Shown: positions 27,469 through 28,810 of the stretch, piece by piece
Position numbering within the stretch: position 1 is the stretch's first letter
How the letters are laid out: every line of letters begins with the position of its first letter
From: Sperchopsis tessellata
Taxonomy: Eukaryota; Arthropoda; Insecta; Coleoptera; Hydrophilidae
Length of the DNA stretch: 28,810 bases
NCBI GenBank assembly: GCA_033557685.1
Contig: JAWQRN010000514.1
Coordinates: 1-28,810, forward strand
Direction of reading: 5' to 3'
Notes under the pieces: model-generated
Seen by the model: only the letters and a program-made list of their open reading frames with translations
Database searches by the model: none
Told to the model about the DNA's origin: nothing
Program-made: the position numbers and the translations under genes

Positions 27469-28469
27469 GAACTGGATATCTGCGAATCCGAATTGTTTAG
27501 GTTGCATAATACACCTTTCCAGTATAATGAGTGAGGAATATTTTGATAAAATTGATCGTATCACTTTTGCCAAGGCTGAAACGGCCTTTGAAATTTCATC
27601 AGCCACTCAGAAGAAAAAGTTTAATAGCCTCTCTAAATATCAATCTAACTCTAAAAATGTCCCGCATTTAAGCAATTTTGTGATAAATCTGTCATCTCAT
27701 ATCCTCACACCTGAAGAATCTTCTATCCATTCTAAGGGCTCAAACTTTGCGTTACCACGAAAACGCGTTCCTGTTGAAGCCATAATTTCCAATGTGGAAA
27801 GTTCCATTCGAAGTTTGCCACCAGAAATATCTGATAGGATTCATCATGAAACTGCTCGTGTTTTGGAAAGATCTAAACCGCCCCGTTCCAATTTGAATAA
27901 AGATGAGCTAAAAGTCCTCAGAGAACTCAAAAGTAATGAGTCAATTTTCATTATGTCGGCGGATAAGGCAACGCTACAATTGTAATCGTTAGAGGTACAA
28001 TTCCAAAATTTTAGATCTTTTGCAGGATACCACATATAAACGTCTAACGTCAAACCCTACATCAAAAATAGAGAAATTGGTTGCCAATGTCAGCAAAAGA
28101 TCTGCCCTTGATTCACAAGTGCAGAAGAAGATCATTCCCCACGATTCTCGAATCCCTCGTTTGTATGGTCTACCTAAGATACATAAACTTTTGATGCCTT
28201 TTCGACCAATTGTCAGTGCAATAGAGTCTCCCACATATAAATTGGCCCGATTTCTCACCCTGCTTCTCAACAAATTCATAGGACGATCCGAGTTCTACAT
28301 ACGTAACTCTTCCCATTTCTTAGAACAGATTTCCCATTTGTCACCTATTGATGACAATATTTTTATGGAGGCATTTGAGCAATTGGTATTATCGTCCTCC
28401 AACATAAAGATGACAGCTTTGTTATTTGGTCGTCGGGACGAGAGGCACTAAATGCCTTCTTGGATCACA
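27451..28469 (+). mobile_element. Penelope-like element, plus copy (N-terminal region and RT start; catalytic blocks deleted)
   Basis: The open reading 27467-27985 has the N-terminal features of Penelope-like proteins: VINLSSHILTPEESSIHSKG, NFALPRKRVPVEAIISNVES and ELKSNESIFIMSADKA. A one-base loss after SADK and a second shift near 28000 break the frame, which resumes at 28020-28451 with RIPRLYGLPKIHKLLMPFRP and IVSAIESPTYKLARF. After SHLSPIDD the sequence skips to NIFMEAFEQL, and after NIK it resumes in frame-shifted remains of the DDTFLIW segment. Compared with the minus copy, the blocks SGAAMGSPLSPAV and most of WFRYVDD are lost. The copy ends near 28469 at a mariner fragment. Confidence 0.88.
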
Positions 28470-28810
28470 CATCCGTGTCAAGCAATCGAGGAACTGTCAA
28501 ACACTCTTAACTAACCTTGGTTGACCATTCGAGAACATTTGCAGCAGATTGGTAATGTAAAATCTGTCCGAAGAAAACAAAGCTAACCGATCCACCACAT
28601 GCAACTTATTCCTTCAACGGCACAATACAGAAGCGTTTTTTGATTGCTTGATAACTGGAGATGAAAAACGGGTCCTCTATGATAATCCAAAATGCAAAAG
28701 GCAGTGGCTCTCTCCGAATAAATCGCCACGAAGTACTGCTAAGCCAGGTTTACATTCCAAAAAGGCGCTTTTGTGTATTTGGTGGAGTATTTGCGGAATC
28801 GTTCATTTTG
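28470..28810 (+). mobile_element. Second mariner transposase fragment (runs off right edge)
   Basis: The + strand reads HPCQAIEELSNTLN, a stop, then PWLTIREHLQQIGNV (second HTH). An internal deletion and frame shifts follow, with ENKANRSTTCNL relics, LITGDEKRVLYDNPKCKRQW (first catalytic Asp; R where the family has W), LSPNKSPRSTAKPGLHSKKA and LLCIWWSICGIVHF. It differs from the 24.4-25.5 kb mariner (ITGDEKRVLYDN versus ITGDETWAHHYEP), so it belongs to another mariner lineage. It begins in mid-transposase, abutting the PLE copy. Confidence 0.88.

Noticed and set aside
25920..27470. Hammerhead ribozyme motif, known in some Penelope-like elements
   Set aside because: I searched for the CTGATGA and GAAA core around the element ends and palindrome. 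No convincing core is present.
1..28810. tRNA, rRNA genes or a CRISPR array
   Set aside because: No cloverleaf with internal boxes, no rRNA-like stretch and no regularly spaced repeats were seen by eye.

Overview
This is AT-rich animal nuclear DNA, almost certainly from an insect. It holds spliced exons with GT-AG introns, several of them multi-kb, and many decayed transposable elements. The species cannot be fixed from the sequence.

The only host gene I can support is the 3' part of the insect orthologue of bark beetle/anakonda (bark), on the + strand from 784 to 21038. It encodes a giant single-pass membrane protein of epithelial tricellular junctions. I resolve ten coding exons: 784-5868, 6058-7127, 7188-7399, 7485-7888, 8663-8788, 10924-10938 (a 15-nt microexon), 11694-11952, 13672-13879, 15432-15682 and 20172-21038. 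Every junction keeps the frame: one leading base, then exactly 2832 codons including the stop. The domain order is SRCR, beta-helix, CUB-like, beta-helix and a Pro-Gly strand, then the same unit again, then a third unit that ends in a C-type lectin-like domain. A transmembrane helix and a tail of about 330 residues follow. The signal peptide and the start of the first SRCR domain lie upstream of the window.

The introns are full of dead elements. A Jockey/CR1-like LINE endonuclease start lies at the left edge (minus). Two LINE 3' remnants lie in intron 5 (minus). Intron 7 holds a Penelope-like element (PLE) fragment and an unidentified coding-like stretch (both minus). Intron 8 holds another LINE (minus). 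Intron 9 holds a ZBED/SCAND3-type hAT transposase remnant and an RTE-like LINE remnant (both plus). Intron numbers follow the exon order within this window.

Downstream of bark (21039-28810) I see a 3' UTR with several AATAAA signals, a short non-autonomous hAT element with CAGTGGTTCTTAAAC-type ends (about 22538-22823), and a degenerate minus-strand mariner (about 24400-25480). Then come two PLE copies of one family joined head to head through an 18-bp perfect palindrome (about 25915-28469). A second mariner fragment runs off the right edge. No second host gene is recognisable.

The points most worth following up are the bark microexon, a possible short alternative C-terminus, a furin-type site between extracellular units, repeated LLETNFD motifs ahead of a PDZ-ligand-like C-terminus, and the inverted PLE pair with complementary deletions.
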